A stretch of DNA of 64,000 nt from Actinotalea subterranea (GCF_008364845.1 NZ_VTTP01000001.1:148827-212826); one strand, 5' to 3'. Numbered from the stretch's first letter, positions 1 through 8,435 are shown. The notes: a model not told the origin generated them from the sequence alone. Program-made: numbers and translations.

Positions 1-816
1 CAGGTGACCTATGACGGGCTCGACGGCACCCCCGTGCGCATGACCGTCGTCGCCCGCGCCGACGCCCTCGGCCCGGACGGCCTGCCCCTGTCCCCGGCGC
101 CGACCATCCTCTACGGCTACGGCGGCTTCCAGGTGAGCCTCGAGCCCGCGTACTCGGCCACCGCCCTCGCGTGGGTCGAGGCCGGGGGCGTGTACGCCGT
201 CGCGAACCTGCGCGGTGGCGGCGAGGAGGGCGAGGAGTGGCACAGGGCGGGCATGCGCCAGCACAAGCAGAACGTCTTCGACGACTTCCACGCGGCCGCC
301 GAGCACCTCGTCGAGCAGGGCTGGACGACGCCCGCGCGCCTCGCCGTGTGGGGTGGCTCGAACGGCGGCCTCCTGGTCGGTGCGGCCGTGAGCCAGCGCC
401 CTGACCTCATGGCCGCGGCGGTGTGCAGCGCACCCCTGCTCGACATGGTGCGCTACCAGGGCTCGGGCCTCGGGGTGACGTGGACCGAGGAGTACGGCGA
501 CGCCGACGAGCCGGCCGAGCTCGCGTGGCTCCTGGGCTACTCGCCCTACCACCGCGTGCTCGCCGACGCGCCGGCACGCCCGGCGTACCCCGCCGTGCTC
601 TTCACGGTGTTCGACGGCGACACGCGCGTCGACCCGATGCACGCGCGCAAGATGTGCGCGGCCCTCCAGGACGCGACGTCCGCGGCGCCCGACGTGGCGC
701 CCGTGCTCCTGCGCCGGGAACGGGACGTCGGCCACGGCGCTCGCGCGCTGAGCCGCACGGTCGCGCTGGGCGCCGAGCAGCTCGCCTTCGTGCAACGTCA
801 GACGGGGCTCGCCTGA
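1..816 (+). CDS. Prolyl oligopeptidase (S9 family), C-terminal part
   Basis: This is the catalytic C-terminal half of an S9 serine peptidase that cleaves short peptides after proline or basic residues (family knowledge). The reading frame is open at the window edge, so the N-terminal beta-propeller lies outside. Seen here are the oxyanion region GYGGF, the nucleophile motif GGSNGG (serine codon at 358-360), the acid in FDGDTRVDP and the base in DVGHGA. That is the Ser-Asp-His order expected for the alpha/beta-hydrolase domain. No signal peptide can be judged. It ends 14 nt before the MscS gene. Oligopeptidase B is an alternative name that the visible part cannot separate. Confidence 0.9.
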   Translation, partial: QVTYDGLDGTPVRMTVVARADALGPDGLPLSPAPTILYGYGGFQVSLEPAYSATALAWVEAGGVYAVANLRGGGEEGEEWHRAGMRQHKQNVFDDFHAAAEHLVEQGWTTPARLAVWGGSNGGLLVGAAVSQRPDLMAAAVCSAPLLDMVRYQGSGLGVTWTEEYGDADEPAELAWLLGYSPYHRVLADAPARPAYPAVLFTVFDGDTRVDPMHARKMCAALQDATSAAPDVAPVLLRRERDVGHGARALSRTVALGAEQLAFVQRQTGLA

Positions 817-818
817 AC

Positions 819-824
819 TACCCT
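819..824 (+). promoter_or_regulatory. -10 box TACCCT of a leaderless start
   Basis: TACCCT followed by exactly six bases and then GTG (831). Transcription would begin at the start codon. Confidence 0.55.
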
Positions 825-830
825 GCCCGG

Positions 831-1832
831 GTGCCCCACCTCGCCCTGCTCCCCCTGGCCGCCCGGCTCCCCATGACCGCCGAGACGGACGCCCTCGAGG
901 CCTCCGCCCGCTGGTTCGACTGGCTCCTGGGCGCGCCGCTGCAGAGCGTCGTGGCCGTCGTCGTCGGGCTGGTCGTCCTGGCCGTCGTGCGCTGGGCGAT
1001 CACCCGCGCCGTGCGGTCGGTCGTCGAGGGTGGCACGGTCGTGCGCCGGCACGCCCGCCGCCTCCTGACGAGCAGCCGGGTCGGGTCCGTCGTCGCCGAC
1101 TCGAGCCCGCTGATGGTCGCGCGGCGGGTCCAGCGTGCCGAGACCATGGGCTCGGTCCTGAGGTCCACGGCCGCCTTCGCGGTCGGGATCGGTGTGCTCA
1201 CGGCGGTCGCGAACATCAACCGCTGGGACCTGGGCCCGGTGCTCGCGTCCGCCGGGGTCGTGGGTGTCGCGCTGGGGTTCGGCGCGCAGACGCTCGTGAA
1301 GGACTTCCTCTCGGGCATCTTCATGCTCGTCGAGGACCAGTACGGCGTGGGCGACGTCGTGGACCTGGGTGAGGCGTCCGGGTCCGTCGAGGCCGTCGGC
1401 CTGCGCGTCACGCAGGTCCGGGACATGCAGGGCACGCTCTGGTACGTGCGCAACGGGGAGATCCTGCGCGTCGGGAACAAGACCCAGGGGTGGTCGCGCG
1501 CGCTCGTCGAGGTGCGGGTCGGCCCGGACGAGGACGTCGAGCGCGTGCTCGGCCTGCTGCAGGGCGCAGCGGCGGACGTCAGCCGCGACGAGGACGTGGC
1601 CGGCCTCCTGCTGGGCGAGCCCGAGGTCACGGCGTTCGAGGACCTCACGGGCGAGTCGGTGATGCTCAGGGCGATGATCAAGACCGCCCCGTCGAAGCAG
1701 TGGGAGGTCCAGCGCGCGCTGCGTGCCCGCATCAAGGACGTGTTCACCGGCCAGGGCGTGCCGCTCGCGCTGCCGCGGCGCGAGGTCCTCGTCGAGCGGC
1801 CGGGGCCGACCGGTCAGGGCACCTCGGCCTGA
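831..1832 (+). CDS. MscS-family mechanosensitive ion channel
   Basis: A small-conductance mechanosensitive channel of 333 aa that releases solutes under hypo-osmotic shock (family knowledge). A hydrophobic segment at residues 30-65, a second around 115-135, and the pore-lining TM3 motif with VALGFGAQTLVKDFLSG and FMLVEDQYGVGD are visible. A soluble beta domain (VEAVGLRVTQVRD, WYVRNGEI) follows. The GTG at 831 is preferred because TACCCT lies six bases upstream and no Shine-Dalgarno precedes the alternative ATG at 873. Its last 19 nt overlap the convergent HAD gene. Confidence 0.88.
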   Translation: MPHLALLPLAARLPMTAETDALEASARWFDWLLGAPLQSVVAVVVGLVVLAVVRWAITRAVRSVVEGGTVVRRHARRLLTSSRVGSVVADSSPLMVARRVQRAETMGSVLRSTAAFAVGIGVLTAVANINRWDLGPVLASAGVVGVALGFGAQTLVKDFLSGIFMLVEDQYGVGDVVDLGEASGSVEAVGLRVTQVRDMQGTLWYVRNGEILRVGNKTQGWSRALVEVRVGPDEDVERVLGLLQGAAADVSRDEDVAGLLLGEPEVTAFEDLTGESVMLRAMIKTAPSKQWEVQRALRARIKDVFTGQGVPLALPRREVLVERPGPTGQGTSA

Positions 1833-2575
1833 GCGTCACCCGGCCCGGCGACAGCCCGGGCCCCGACGCACGCGGCCAGGGGACGCAGGTCCGGCACCGT
1901 GAGGTGCGCCCGGTGCAGCTCGCGCGGCCCGTGGCTCGTCGTGACGCCCACCAGGAGACCGATCCCCGCGGCGTCGGCCGAGGCGAGCCCTGCGGGCGCG
2001 TCCTCGACGGCGACGAGCACGCCCGGGTCGAGGCGGAGGGCGGCAGCGCCGCGCCGGTAGGGCTCGGCGTCGGGCTTGCCGCGCGTGCAGTCCTCAGCCG
2101 TGACCATGGGCAGGTCGGGAGCGCCGAGCGCCTCGACGACGGCCGCGGCCCACTCGCGGCTCGCCGAGGTCACGACCGCGACCGGCAGCCCGACGTCCCG
2201 GCACGCCCGCAGCAGGGCCACCGCGCCGGGCACCGGGAGCGGAGGCAGCCCTGAGCCCCGCAGGGTCGCGATGACGGCGGCCGTGAGCACGGCCGGGTCC
2301 TCGCCCCGCCAGGGCCCGTCGAGGACCGGGAAGACCTCCTCGGCCCGCCGGCCGGCGAACGCGCGCACCACGTCGTCGGGCACGTCCCAGCCGCGTGCGG
2401 CGAAGTACTCCTCGAACGCGGCCCGGTGCATGGGCTCGCTGTCGACGAGCGTCCCGTCGAGGTCGAGCAGGAGCCCCGCGCCCGGCCGACGCAGCGCGGA
2501 CGCGAGGACGTCCGGGACGTCGACCGGCCCGGCGGCTCCCGGGGCGCCCGGCGCCGAGGCCGGGGTCAGTCCCAC
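1814..2575 (-). CDS. HAD-superfamily sugar phosphatase / beta-phosphoglucomutase-like
   Basis: A haloacid dehalogenase-type phosphohydrolase of 253 aa. It shows the nucleophile motif LLLDLDGTLVDSEP (D38 and D40), a threonine/serine motif VVTSAS, GKPDAEPY, and the acidic VEDAPAG, which is the pattern of the beta-PGM/GPH subfamily. The GTG start overlaps the end of the EIIA gene by 10 nt, so it is translationally coupled to phosphotransferase genes. This suggests it acts on a sugar phosphate produced by that system. The substrate cannot be read from sequence. The first 30 residues are Pro/Ala/Gly-rich, so a later start cannot be excluded. Confidence 0.82.
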   Translation of the reverse strand: MGLTPASAPGAPGAAGPVDVPDVLASALRRPGAGLLLDLDGTLVDSEPMHRAAFEEYFAARGWDVPDDVVRAFAGRRAEEVFPVLDGPWRGEDPAVLTAAVIATLRGSGLPPLPVPGAVALLRACRDVGLPVAVVTSASREWAAAVVEALGAPDLPMVTAEDCTRGKPDAEPYRRGAAALRLDPGVLVAVEDAPAGLASADAAGIGLLVGVTTSHGPRELHRAHLTVPDLRPLAACVGARAVAGPGDAQAEVP

Positions 2576-3030
2576 TCGAGGAAGGGCTGGCCCGCCTCGA
2601 CCTTCTGGCCGGGCTCGGCCAGGCCGCGGACCGCCGCCGCGTCACCCTGGAGCGCGACCACGGGGCAGATCGGCGACCGGCCGCCCGCCTCGACCGCGGC
2701 GGGGTCCCACGTCACCACGCGCGCGCCGCCCTGGACGCGGTCACCCTCCGCGACGTGCAGCGTGAAGCCCTCGCCCTGGAGCTGGACGGTGTCCAGGCCG
2801 AGGTGCACGAGCACCGCGCGCGCCTCGTCGGCCTGGATCACGAACGCGTGCGGGTGGAGCTTGACGATGGTCCCGTCGATCGGGGCGACGACGTCGACCG
2901 TCCCGTCCCGCGGGGGGTCGATGCCCAGGCCGGGGCCCACGATCGCACCGGCGAAGACCGGGTCTGGCACGTCGGCGAGGGCGAGCGCGGTGCCGGCGAC
3001 GGGCGCCAGCACCGTGAGGAGCTGCGGCAT
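2566..3030 (-). CDS. PTS glucose/GlcNAc-type EIIA protein (Crr-like)
   Basis: A stand-alone EIIA(Glc)-family domain of 154 aa that carries phosphate from HPr to EIIB. The beta-sandwich motifs VDVVAPIDGTIV, LHPHAFVI and VLVHLGLDTV place the active-site histidines at H61 and H76 (equivalent to the E. coli pair about 15 residues apart). The ATG overlaps the stop codon of the upstream EIIB gene as TGATG, and the HAD gene starts inside its 3' end. In many bacteria EIIA is fused to EIIC or EIIB; here each domain is a separate polypeptide. Confidence 0.93.
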   Translation of the reverse strand: MPQLLTVLAPVAGTALALADVPDPVFAGAIVGPGLGIDPPRDGTVDVVAPIDGTIVKLHPHAFVIQADEARAVLVHLGLDTVQLQGEGFTLHVAEGDRVQGGARVVTWDPAAVEAGGRSPICPVVALQGDAAAVRGLAEPGQKVEAGQPFLEWD

Positions 3031-3260
3031 CAGCGCAGGTCCTCGATGTCCGAGGCGAGCGTGTCCGCCTCCGGCCCGACGACGACCTGCACGACCTTGC
3101 CGGACCGCACGACGCCGAACGCGCCGGTGGCCTTGAGGGCGGCCTCGTCGACGAGCGACGGGTCCTCCAGCTCGACACGGAGCCGCGTGATGCACGGCTC
3201 CAGGTCGACGATGTTCCCGTCACCGCCGAGGGCAGCCAGGATCTGCTCAGCCTTGCTCAT
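3030..3260 (-). CDS. PTS EIIB single-domain protein (first copy)
   Basis: A 76-aa EIIB domain of the glucose/N-acetylglucosamine family. The phosphocysteine motif is LEPCITRLR with C23. The ATG at 3260 is chosen over an upstream in-frame start because AGGAGGA lies four bases before it. It overlaps the EIIA start by one base. It resembles the neighbouring EIIB at 3312-3590 in the cysteine motif and in the C-terminal GKVVQVVVGP segment, so the two are probably tandem paralogues. Confidence 0.93.
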   Translation of the reverse strand: MSKAEQILAALGGDGNIVDLEPCITRLRVELEDPSLVDEAALKATGAFGVVRSGKVVQVVVGPEADTLASDIEDLR

Positions 3261-3311
3261 GGGGTCCTCCTCGTGCCCGACGACGGCCCGGATGCCGCGC
3301 GTCAACAGTAG

Positions 3312-3590
3312 TCACATCAGCTCTTCGAGATCGCTCGCCAGGACGTCGACGGCGGGTCCGACGACGACCTGGACGACCTTGCCCGCGACCATCACGCCGT
3401 GCGCGCCCGCTGCCCGCAGGGCCGCGACGTCGACGCGGCTCGCGTCACGCACCTCGGACCGCAGCCGCGTGGTGCACGGCTCGATCTCGACGATGTTCGC
3501 GACCCCGCCGAGCGCGGCGAGGATGCGGGTCGCCTGGTCGCCCGGGCGACCTGTGGCCTCTCCCGTCACGTGCTCACCGGCCTTCGTCAT
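3312..3590 (-). CDS. PTS EIIB single-domain protein (second copy)
   Basis: A 92-aa EIIB domain with the phosphocysteine motif IEPCTTRLR (C39) and C-terminal GKVVQVVVGP. It carries about 16 extra N-terminal residues relative to the other EIIB and lies 51 nt upstream of it. It starts 24 nt after the GntR regulator stop, so regulator, both EIIBs, EIIA and HAD probably form one minus-strand operon. Two EIIBs for one nearby EIIC suggest that one of them serves a permease outside the window, or that they alternate. Confidence 0.92.
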   Translation of the reverse strand: MTKAGEHVTGEATGRPGDQATRILAALGGVANIVEIEPCTTRLRSEVRDASRVDVAALRAAGAHGVMVAGKVVQVVVGPAVDVLASDLEELM

Positions 3591-3614
3591 GTCGTCCTGC
3601 TCGGGTCGTGGTCC

Positions 3615-4472
3615 TCATCGTGCACCTGCCACCTCGGTCTGCGCCCCTGGTGGGAGCCGGTGGTCCGGCCCGTCGGGGCCCTCGGGCTCGAGGGCGTGCC
3701 CCTCATCGGCGGGCGCCTGGTCGGCGACCGCCCCGGCCGACACGTCCCCACGCGGGGTGAGCGCCCGGCGCGGCGCGCGCAGCGGGACCCACAGCACGTA
3801 GCGGTCGGCGCGGTAGGACGAGCGCGAGTAGGCGCAGGCCACGTCGCCGGCGAACGTGCGGCGCGTGATGCGGAGCACCGCCGCGCCGGGGCGCAGGCCC
3901 AGCAGCTCGGCGTCCTGCGCGTCGACCTCGGACGCGGCGACGGTGTCCTCGCCCCAGTCGGGCTCGAGGCCGCGACGGCGCAGCTCGCCGTAGATGCTCT
4001 CGGGTGCACCGTCCGCGAGGAGGCCCGGCACGAGGCTCGTGGGGACCCAGGTCTGCTCGAGCGCCATGGGCTGCCCGGCGGCGTGCCGCACCCGGTGCAG
4101 GTAGTGCACGCGCTCGCCGGCCACGAGGTCGAGGGCGTCGGCGACGTCGTGCGACGCGGCGACCTCCTCGGCGGCGAGGACGGTCGAGGACGGCTCCATG
4201 CCGCGGCGGCGCATCTCCTCGCCGAACGAGGCGAGGCGGACCTCGAGGTCGAGCTTGGTGGGCGCCACGAAGGTGCCGCGGCCCTGCTCGCGCACGAGGA
4301 GACCCTCGACGACGAGCGCGTCGACGGCCTGGCGCACGGTCATCCGGGACACGGCGAACCTGTCGCACAGCACGCGCTCGGACGGGATGGCGTCGCCCAC
4401 GTCGAGCTCGTGGGTCACCAGCGAGCGCAGGTAGTCGCGGACCCGGACGTACTTCAGGACGGAGGGACGCAC
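3615..4472 (-). CDS. GntR/HutC-family transcriptional regulator (DasR/NagR-like)
   Basis: A one-component repressor with an N-terminal winged helix (IPSERVLCDRFAVSRMTVRQAVDALVVEGLL, then GRGTFVA) and a C-terminal UTRA ligand domain, as in DasR and NagR, which sense glucosamine-6-P or GlcNAc-6-P (family knowledge). It heads the EIIB-EIIB-EIIA-HAD operon and is divergent from EIIC. A near-consensus DasR operator lies in the divergent region. GTG 4472 is chosen because homologues begin just before this helix. ATGs at 4589 and 4622 are in frame but would bury operator sequence in the gene. A Pro/Gly-rich tail of about 45 aa follows the UTRA domain. Confidence 0.82.
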   Translation of the reverse strand: MRPSVLKYVRVRDYLRSLVTHELDVGDAIPSERVLCDRFAVSRMTVRQAVDALVVEGLLVREQGRGTFVAPTKLDLEVRLASFGEEMRRRGMEPSSTVLAAEEVAASHDVADALDLVAGERVHYLHRVRHAAGQPMALEQTWVPTSLVPGLLADGAPESIYGELRRRGLEPDWGEDTVAASEVDAQDAELLGLRPGAAVLRITRRTFAGDVACAYSRSSYRADRYVLWVPLRAPRRALTPRGDVSAGAVADQAPADEGHALEPEGPDGPDHRLPPGAQTEVAGAR

Positions 4473-4511
4473 CGTGGCCGCACCCGCCTTCCTGACGTCG
4501 TCGTCCGCTGC

Positions 4512-4525
4512 CCGGTACGTACCGG
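4512..4525. promoter_or_regulatory. Perfect 14-bp palindrome
   Basis: CCGGTACGTACCGG is an uninterrupted palindrome in the GntR-EIIC divergent region. It could be an operator; the binding protein is unknown. Confidence 0.4.
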
Positions 4526-4559
4526 AACGTGGGGAACCATGCCGATCTCCATGCCGATC

Positions 4560-4581
4560 GCCGGTGTCCCTTGACACCGGC
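4560..4581. promoter_or_regulatory. Inverted repeat over the EIIC -35 box
   Basis: Nine-base arms GCCGGTGTC and GACACCGGC separated by four bases. The right arm overlaps the TTGACA hexamer, so a bound protein would block RNA polymerase. Confidence 0.45.
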
Positions 4582-4600
4582 TGGGCCATTCCATCATGGT
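4571..4600 (+). promoter_or_regulatory. Putative promoter of the EIIC gene
   Basis: TTGACA at 4571-4576, an 18-base spacer and CATGGT at 4595-4600. The expected transcription start lies next to the DasR-like site. Confidence 0.45.
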
Positions 4601-4608
4601 GGTCCGCA

Positions 4609-4624
4609 ACTGGTCCAGACATCT
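4609..4624. promoter_or_regulatory. DasR-like operator (dre) before EIIC
   Basis: ACTGGTCCAGACATCT matches the DasR consensus ACTGGTCTAGACCACT, as I recall it, at 13 of 16 positions. It sits just downstream of the predicted -10 box, a repressing position. A better match precedes ptsH. Confidence 0.65.
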
Positions 4625-4752
4625 AGCGCACCAAGTTCAGGCGGCCCCTCCCACACCCCGGCGGGACCGACCCGAGTCCCCGCGCCGGTCCCGACCCAGC
4701 AGCCCGCCGGTACCCGCCGGCGAGGCGCCGCACACGACGAGGAGTGCACCGC

Positions 4753-6216
4753 ATGACCGCAACGACCGCCAACCAGGTCCGCGAGAAGAGAAGCATCCCC
4801 GGGTTCGCCCAGCTCCAACGCATGGGCCGTTCGCTCATGCTGCCCATCGCCTCCCTGCCCGCCGCCGCACTCCTGCTGCGCCTCGGCCAGCCGGACATGC
4901 TCGGGGCCGACGGCCTCGCCGGTGCGTGGGGCGACTGGCTCCTGCCGGTCGCCGCAGTCCTGGCCTCGGCGGGCGACGCGCTCTTCGCCAACCTCCCGCT
5001 GCTCTTCGCGGTCGGCATCGCCGTCGGCTACGCACGCAAGTCCGACGGTTCGACCGGCCTGGCAGCCGTCATCGGCTACCTCGTCTTCAAGGGTGTCTCG
5101 ACGGCCCTGTCACCCAACGTGCTCGGCAAGCCCGACGAGGTGACGGCGGACAGCGTCCTGGGGTCGGCCGACCCCGCAGCCCTCGACGCCGCGTCGAGCG
5201 GCGACTACAACAGCCTCGTCCTGCACGCCGTGACGGAGGCGCTCGGCGCGCCGTCGCAGCAGCTCATCAACTACGGCGTGCTCGGCGGCATCGTGATCGG
5301 CCTGGTCACGGCACTGCTCTTCCAGCGGTTCTACCGGATCAAGCTCCCCGCGTACCTGGCCTTCTTCGGCGGGCGCCGCTTCGTCCCGATCGTCACGGCC
5401 GGCGCCGCGATCCTCATCGCCGTCGTCGGCGCGCTGATCTACCCCGCGTTCAACGCCGGTCTGACGGCGGTCGGCGAGTGGGTCACGGGCTCCACGGTCC
5501 TCGGCGGCTTCGTCTACGGCACCGCGAACCGCCTCCTGGTCCCGATCGGCCTGCACCACCTGCTCAACTCCCTGCCGTGGTTCCAGTTCGGCGAGTTCAC
5601 CAACGCCGACGGCGTGACCGTCTACGGCGACATCCCGCGCTTCCTCAACGGCGACCCCACCGCGGGCACCTTCCAGGCCGGGTTCTTCCCGATCATGATG
5701 TTCGCGCTCCCGGCCGCGGCCCTCGCCATCACGCACGCGGCGAAGCCGTCCAAGCGCAAGGTCGTCGGCGGCATCATGATGTCCGCCGCCCTGGTCGCGT
5801 TCGTGACCGGTGTGACCGAGCCGCTCGAGTTCGCGTTCGTGTACGTCGCCTACCCGCTGTACGCGATCCACGCCGTGCTCACCGGGACGAGCCTCGCGCT
5901 CGTCAACGCGCTCGACATCCGCAGCGGGTTCGGGTTCAGCGCAGGGGCGATCGACTACCTGCTGAACTTCACGATCGCCGAGAAGCCGCTGCTCCTGATC
6001 CTCATCGGCCTCGGGTACGCGGTCATCTACTACTTCCTCTTCCGGTTCGTGATCGCGAGGTTCAACCTCAAGACACCGGGCCGCGAGGACGAGGGCAGCG
6101 CAGCGGACGCGAACAACGTCCTCGTCGACCAGCCCGAGGACGAGCCCGCCCTGGCCACCGCAGGCGCCGCACCTGACGTGCCCACGGACCCGGGCACCGG
6201 CAGGCCCACCGCCTGA
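4753..6216 (+). CDS. PTS EIIC permease, glucose/N-acetylglucosamine family
   Basis: Membrane-embedded EIIC of 487 aa that translocates and phosphorylates a sugar. Roughly ten hydrophobic segments are visible. Family signatures include SLMLPIASLPAAALLLRLG near the start, GLHHLLNSLPWFQFG in the middle and the sugar-binding VTEPLEFAFVYVAYPLY. No EIIA or EIIB domain is fused; the tail after residue 445 is acidic and Ala/Pro-rich. ATG 4753 is preferred over GTG 4744 because AGGAG lies eight bases upstream. The DasR-like operator, the divergent GntR regulator and nagB elsewhere in the window point to N-acetylglucosamine, but glucose is possible. Confidence 0.9.
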   Translation: MTATTANQVREKRSIPGFAQLQRMGRSLMLPIASLPAAALLLRLGQPDMLGADGLAGAWGDWLLPVAAVLASAGDALFANLPLLFAVGIAVGYARKSDGSTGLAAVIGYLVFKGVSTALSPNVLGKPDEVTADSVLGSADPAALDAASSGDYNSLVLHAVTEALGAPSQQLINYGVLGGIVIGLVTALLFQRFYRIKLPAYLAFFGGRRFVPIVTAGAAILIAVVGALIYPAFNAGLTAVGEWVTGSTVLGGFVYGTANRLLVPIGLHHLLNSLPWFQFGEFTNADGVTVYGDIPRFLNGDPTAGTFQAGFFPIMMFALPAAALAITHAAKPSKRKVVGGIMMSAALVAFVTGVTEPLEFAFVYVAYPLYAIHAVLTGTSLALVNALDIRSGFGFSAGAIDYLLNFTIAEKPLLLILIGLGYAVIYYFLFRFVIARFNLKTPGREDEGSAADANNVLVDQPEDEPALATAGAAPDVPTDPGTGRPTA

Positions 6217-6243
6217 CCTGCACCACCTCACCACAGCACCAGC

Positions 6244-6278
6244 GCGCCGCCCGGGTCCCTCCACGACCCGGGCGGCGC
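6244..6278 (+). terminator. Hairpin between EIIC and ptsI
   Basis: A perfect 14-bp G+C stem (6244-6257 with 6265-6278) and a 7-base loop, without a U tract. It would separate or attenuate EIIC-ptsI read-through. Confidence 0.6.
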
Positions 6279-6298
6279 CGTGACCGGACGGGACAGCC

Positions 6299-8020
6299 AT
6301 GCAGCAGGACGTGCTCATCGGAGTGGGCGTCAGCCCGGGGCTCGGCGTCGGGCCCGTGGCGTGGATGCCACCGGCGGTGGCCGAGCCGGATGCGACCTCG
6401 ACGCTCGGGGCCGAGACCGCGGACGACGCGGTCGCCCGGGTGCGGGCCGCGGCGGCAGCGGTGGCCGCCGACCTGGAGGCGCGAGCCGCGCGCCTCGAGG
6501 CCCCGCGCGGGACGGAGGCCGCGCCGGCGGGCATGGCGCCCGCCGCCGCCGAGGCGGCCACGGTGCTGCGCACCACCGCGATGATGGCCACCGACCCGAC
6601 CCTGCTCGCGGGCGCCGAGACGCTCGTGCGGGCGGGCACGGGACCCGCCCGCGCGGTCTGGCAGGCCGCGGGGACCGTCATCGACCAGCTCTCGGCCCTG
6701 GGCGGGTACCTCGGCGAGCGCACACGCGACGTCGCGGACGTGCGCGACCGGGTCGTCGCGCACCTGACGGGCCACCCGGCGCCCGGCGTGCCGGACCTCG
6801 ACCACCCCTTCGTGCTGGTCGCCGGCGACCTGGCCCCGGCGGACACCGCGACCCTGGACCCGACGCGCGTCACCGCGATCGTGACGCTCCAGGGCGGCCC
6901 CACGTCGCACACTGCGATCCTCGCGCGCAGCCTCGGCATCCCCGCCGTGGTCGCCGCGCCGGGTGCGGCCGCGCTCACGGCGTCGGACGTCGTGCTGGTC
7001 GACGGCGGGGCGGGCACCGTCACGCGCGACCCCTCCCCCGAGCAGGTCGAGCGTGCCCGGGCCCTCGCAGGACGCGCCCGCACGTTCGACGGCGAGGGCC
7101 GCACGGCGGACGGCGTCCGCGTCCCGCTGCTCGCGAACGTCGGCGGACCCGAGGACGCGGTCGCCGCGGCCTCCGCGGGCGCGGAGGGCATCGGCCTGTT
7201 CCGCACGGAGTTCTGCTTCCTGGACCGCACCGAGGCCCCGTCCGTCGACGAGCAGACGACCGCCTACCGCGCGGTGCTCGCGGCGTTCCCCGGCCGCAAG
7301 GTGGTGGTCCGCACGCTCGACGCCGGTGCGGACAAGCCGCTGCCCTTCCTCACCGCCGCCGACGAGCCGAACCCCGCGCTCGGCGTGCGCGGCCTGCGCA
7401 CGAGCGGTCGCGACCCGCAGGTGCTCGACGACCAGCTCGCCGCGATCGCACGCGCCGCGACCGCCGAGCAGGCCGACGTGTGGGTCATGGCCCCGATGGT
7501 CGCGACCGTCGAGGAGACGGAGGACTTCGTGGCCCGGTGCGCGGCGCACGGCCTGACGCACGCAGGCGTCATGGTCGAGGTCCCGGCCGCGGCGCTGCGC
7601 TCGGGCCCCATCCTCGCGCGCGCGGCGTTCGCGAGCATCGGCACCAACGACCTGACGCAGTACGCGATGGCGGCCGACCGCCTGCTGGGCGAGCTCGCGC
7701 CGCTGTCGACTGCCTGGCAGCCCGCGGTCCTCGACCTGGTGGCGGCGACCTGCCGGGGCGGCGCCCAGCAGGCCCGCCCGGTAGGCGTCTGCGGCGAGGC
7801 CGCGGCCGACCCGGCGCTGGCCGTCGTGCTGGTGGGCCTTGGCGTCACGTCGCTGTCGATGACGCCCCGGGCGCTCGCGGACGTCGCGGCGGTGCTCGCC
7901 TCGGTCACGCGTCGCGAGTGCGAGGAGCTGGCCGCGCTGGCGCTCGCCGCCGAGACGGCACAGGGTGCGCGCGACGCCGTCCGGGGCCGCCTGCCCGTGC
8001 TCGTCGAGCTCGGCCTGTAG
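6299..8020 (+). CDS. ptsI: Phosphoenolpyruvate-protein phosphotransferase (EI)
   Basis: Enzyme I takes phosphate from PEP and passes it to HPr; 573 aa, the usual length. The swivelling-domain motif GGPTSHTAI contains the phosphohistidine H204. The PEP-binding barrel shows EGIGLFRTEF, IGTNDLTQYAMAADR and the cysteine motif RPVGVCGEAAADP. The gene lies 82 nt after EIIC behind a hairpin and is convergent with ptsH, an arrangement unlike the classic ptsHI operon. Only a weak Shine-Dalgarno is visible (GGACGGGAC before ATG). Confidence 0.97.
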   Translation: MQQDVLIGVGVSPGLGVGPVAWMPPAVAEPDATSTLGAETADDAVARVRAAAAAVAADLEARAARLEAPRGTEAAPAGMAPAAAEAATVLRTTAMMATDPTLLAGAETLVRAGTGPARAVWQAAGTVIDQLSALGGYLGERTRDVADVRDRVVAHLTGHPAPGVPDLDHPFVLVAGDLAPADTATLDPTRVTAIVTLQGGPTSHTAILARSLGIPAVVAAPGAAALTASDVVLVDGGAGTVTRDPSPEQVERARALAGRARTFDGEGRTADGVRVPLLANVGGPEDAVAAASAGAEGIGLFRTEFCFLDRTEAPSVDEQTTAYRAVLAAFPGRKVVVRTLDAGADKPLPFLTAADEPNPALGVRGLRTSGRDPQVLDDQLAAIARAATAEQADVWVMAPMVATVEETEDFVARCAAHGLTHAGVMVEVPAAALRSGPILARAAFASIGTNDLTQYAMAADRLLGELAPLSTAWQPAVLDLVAATCRGGAQQARPVGVCGEAAADPALAVVLVGLGVTSLSMTPRALADVAAVLASVTRRECEELAALALAAETAQGARDAVRGRLPVLVELGL

Positions 8021-8109
8021 GGCCGCGCCGGGGGCTCGGCCGGCCGCTCAGACGCCTGGGCGGCAGGCCGAGCGCTCAGCGTCGGGGTGCCCTGCGTGCT
8101 CAAACGAGC

Positions 8110-8373
8110 TCAGTGGTCGGGCGTCGTCAGGTAATCGGCGAGCGCGTCGAGCGACGCCTCGGCCCCGTCGCCCTCGGCCTCGAGCACGACCTCGTCGCCG
8201 CCCTTCGCGCCGAGGGCCATGACGGCGAGGATGCTGCCCGCGGGGGCCGGTGCGCCGTCGTCCTTGCGGATGGTGACGGTGGCGGGCTGGGCGCCTGCGA
8301 GCTGGACGAAGAGTGCGGCCGGGCGGGCGTGCAGGCCCTCGGCGATGGCGACGGTGACACGGCGTTCGGGCAC
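8110..8373 (-). CDS. ptsH: Phosphocarrier protein HPr
   Basis: HPr of 87 aa, the small cytoplasmic carrier between EI and EIIA. The active-site histidine is H15 in EGLHARPAALF. The regulatory-serine region AGSILAVM puts the serine at S47, close to the canonical position 46, so kinase control is possible, although no HPr kinase is seen here. GTG 8373 is chosen because it gives the normal length and GCGAGG lies upstream. The gene is monocistronic in the window. A near-perfect DasR-like site overlaps its promoter. Confidence 0.95.
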   Translation of the reverse strand: MPERRVTVAIAEGLHARPAALFVQLAGAQPATVTIRKDDGAPAPAGSILAVMALGAKGGDEVVLEAEGDGAEASLDALADYLTTPDH

Positions 8374-8419
8374 GGGGACCTCGCAGATACGGGACGGCCC
8401 CTGGGGCACCGTCGAGCCA

Positions 8420-8435
8420 ACTGGTCTGGACCACC
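8420..8435. promoter_or_regulatory. DasR-like operator (dre) before ptsH
   Basis: ACTGGTCTGGACCACC matches the DasR consensus ACTGGTCTAGACCACT at 14 of 16 positions and touches the -10 box. Confidence 0.75.
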
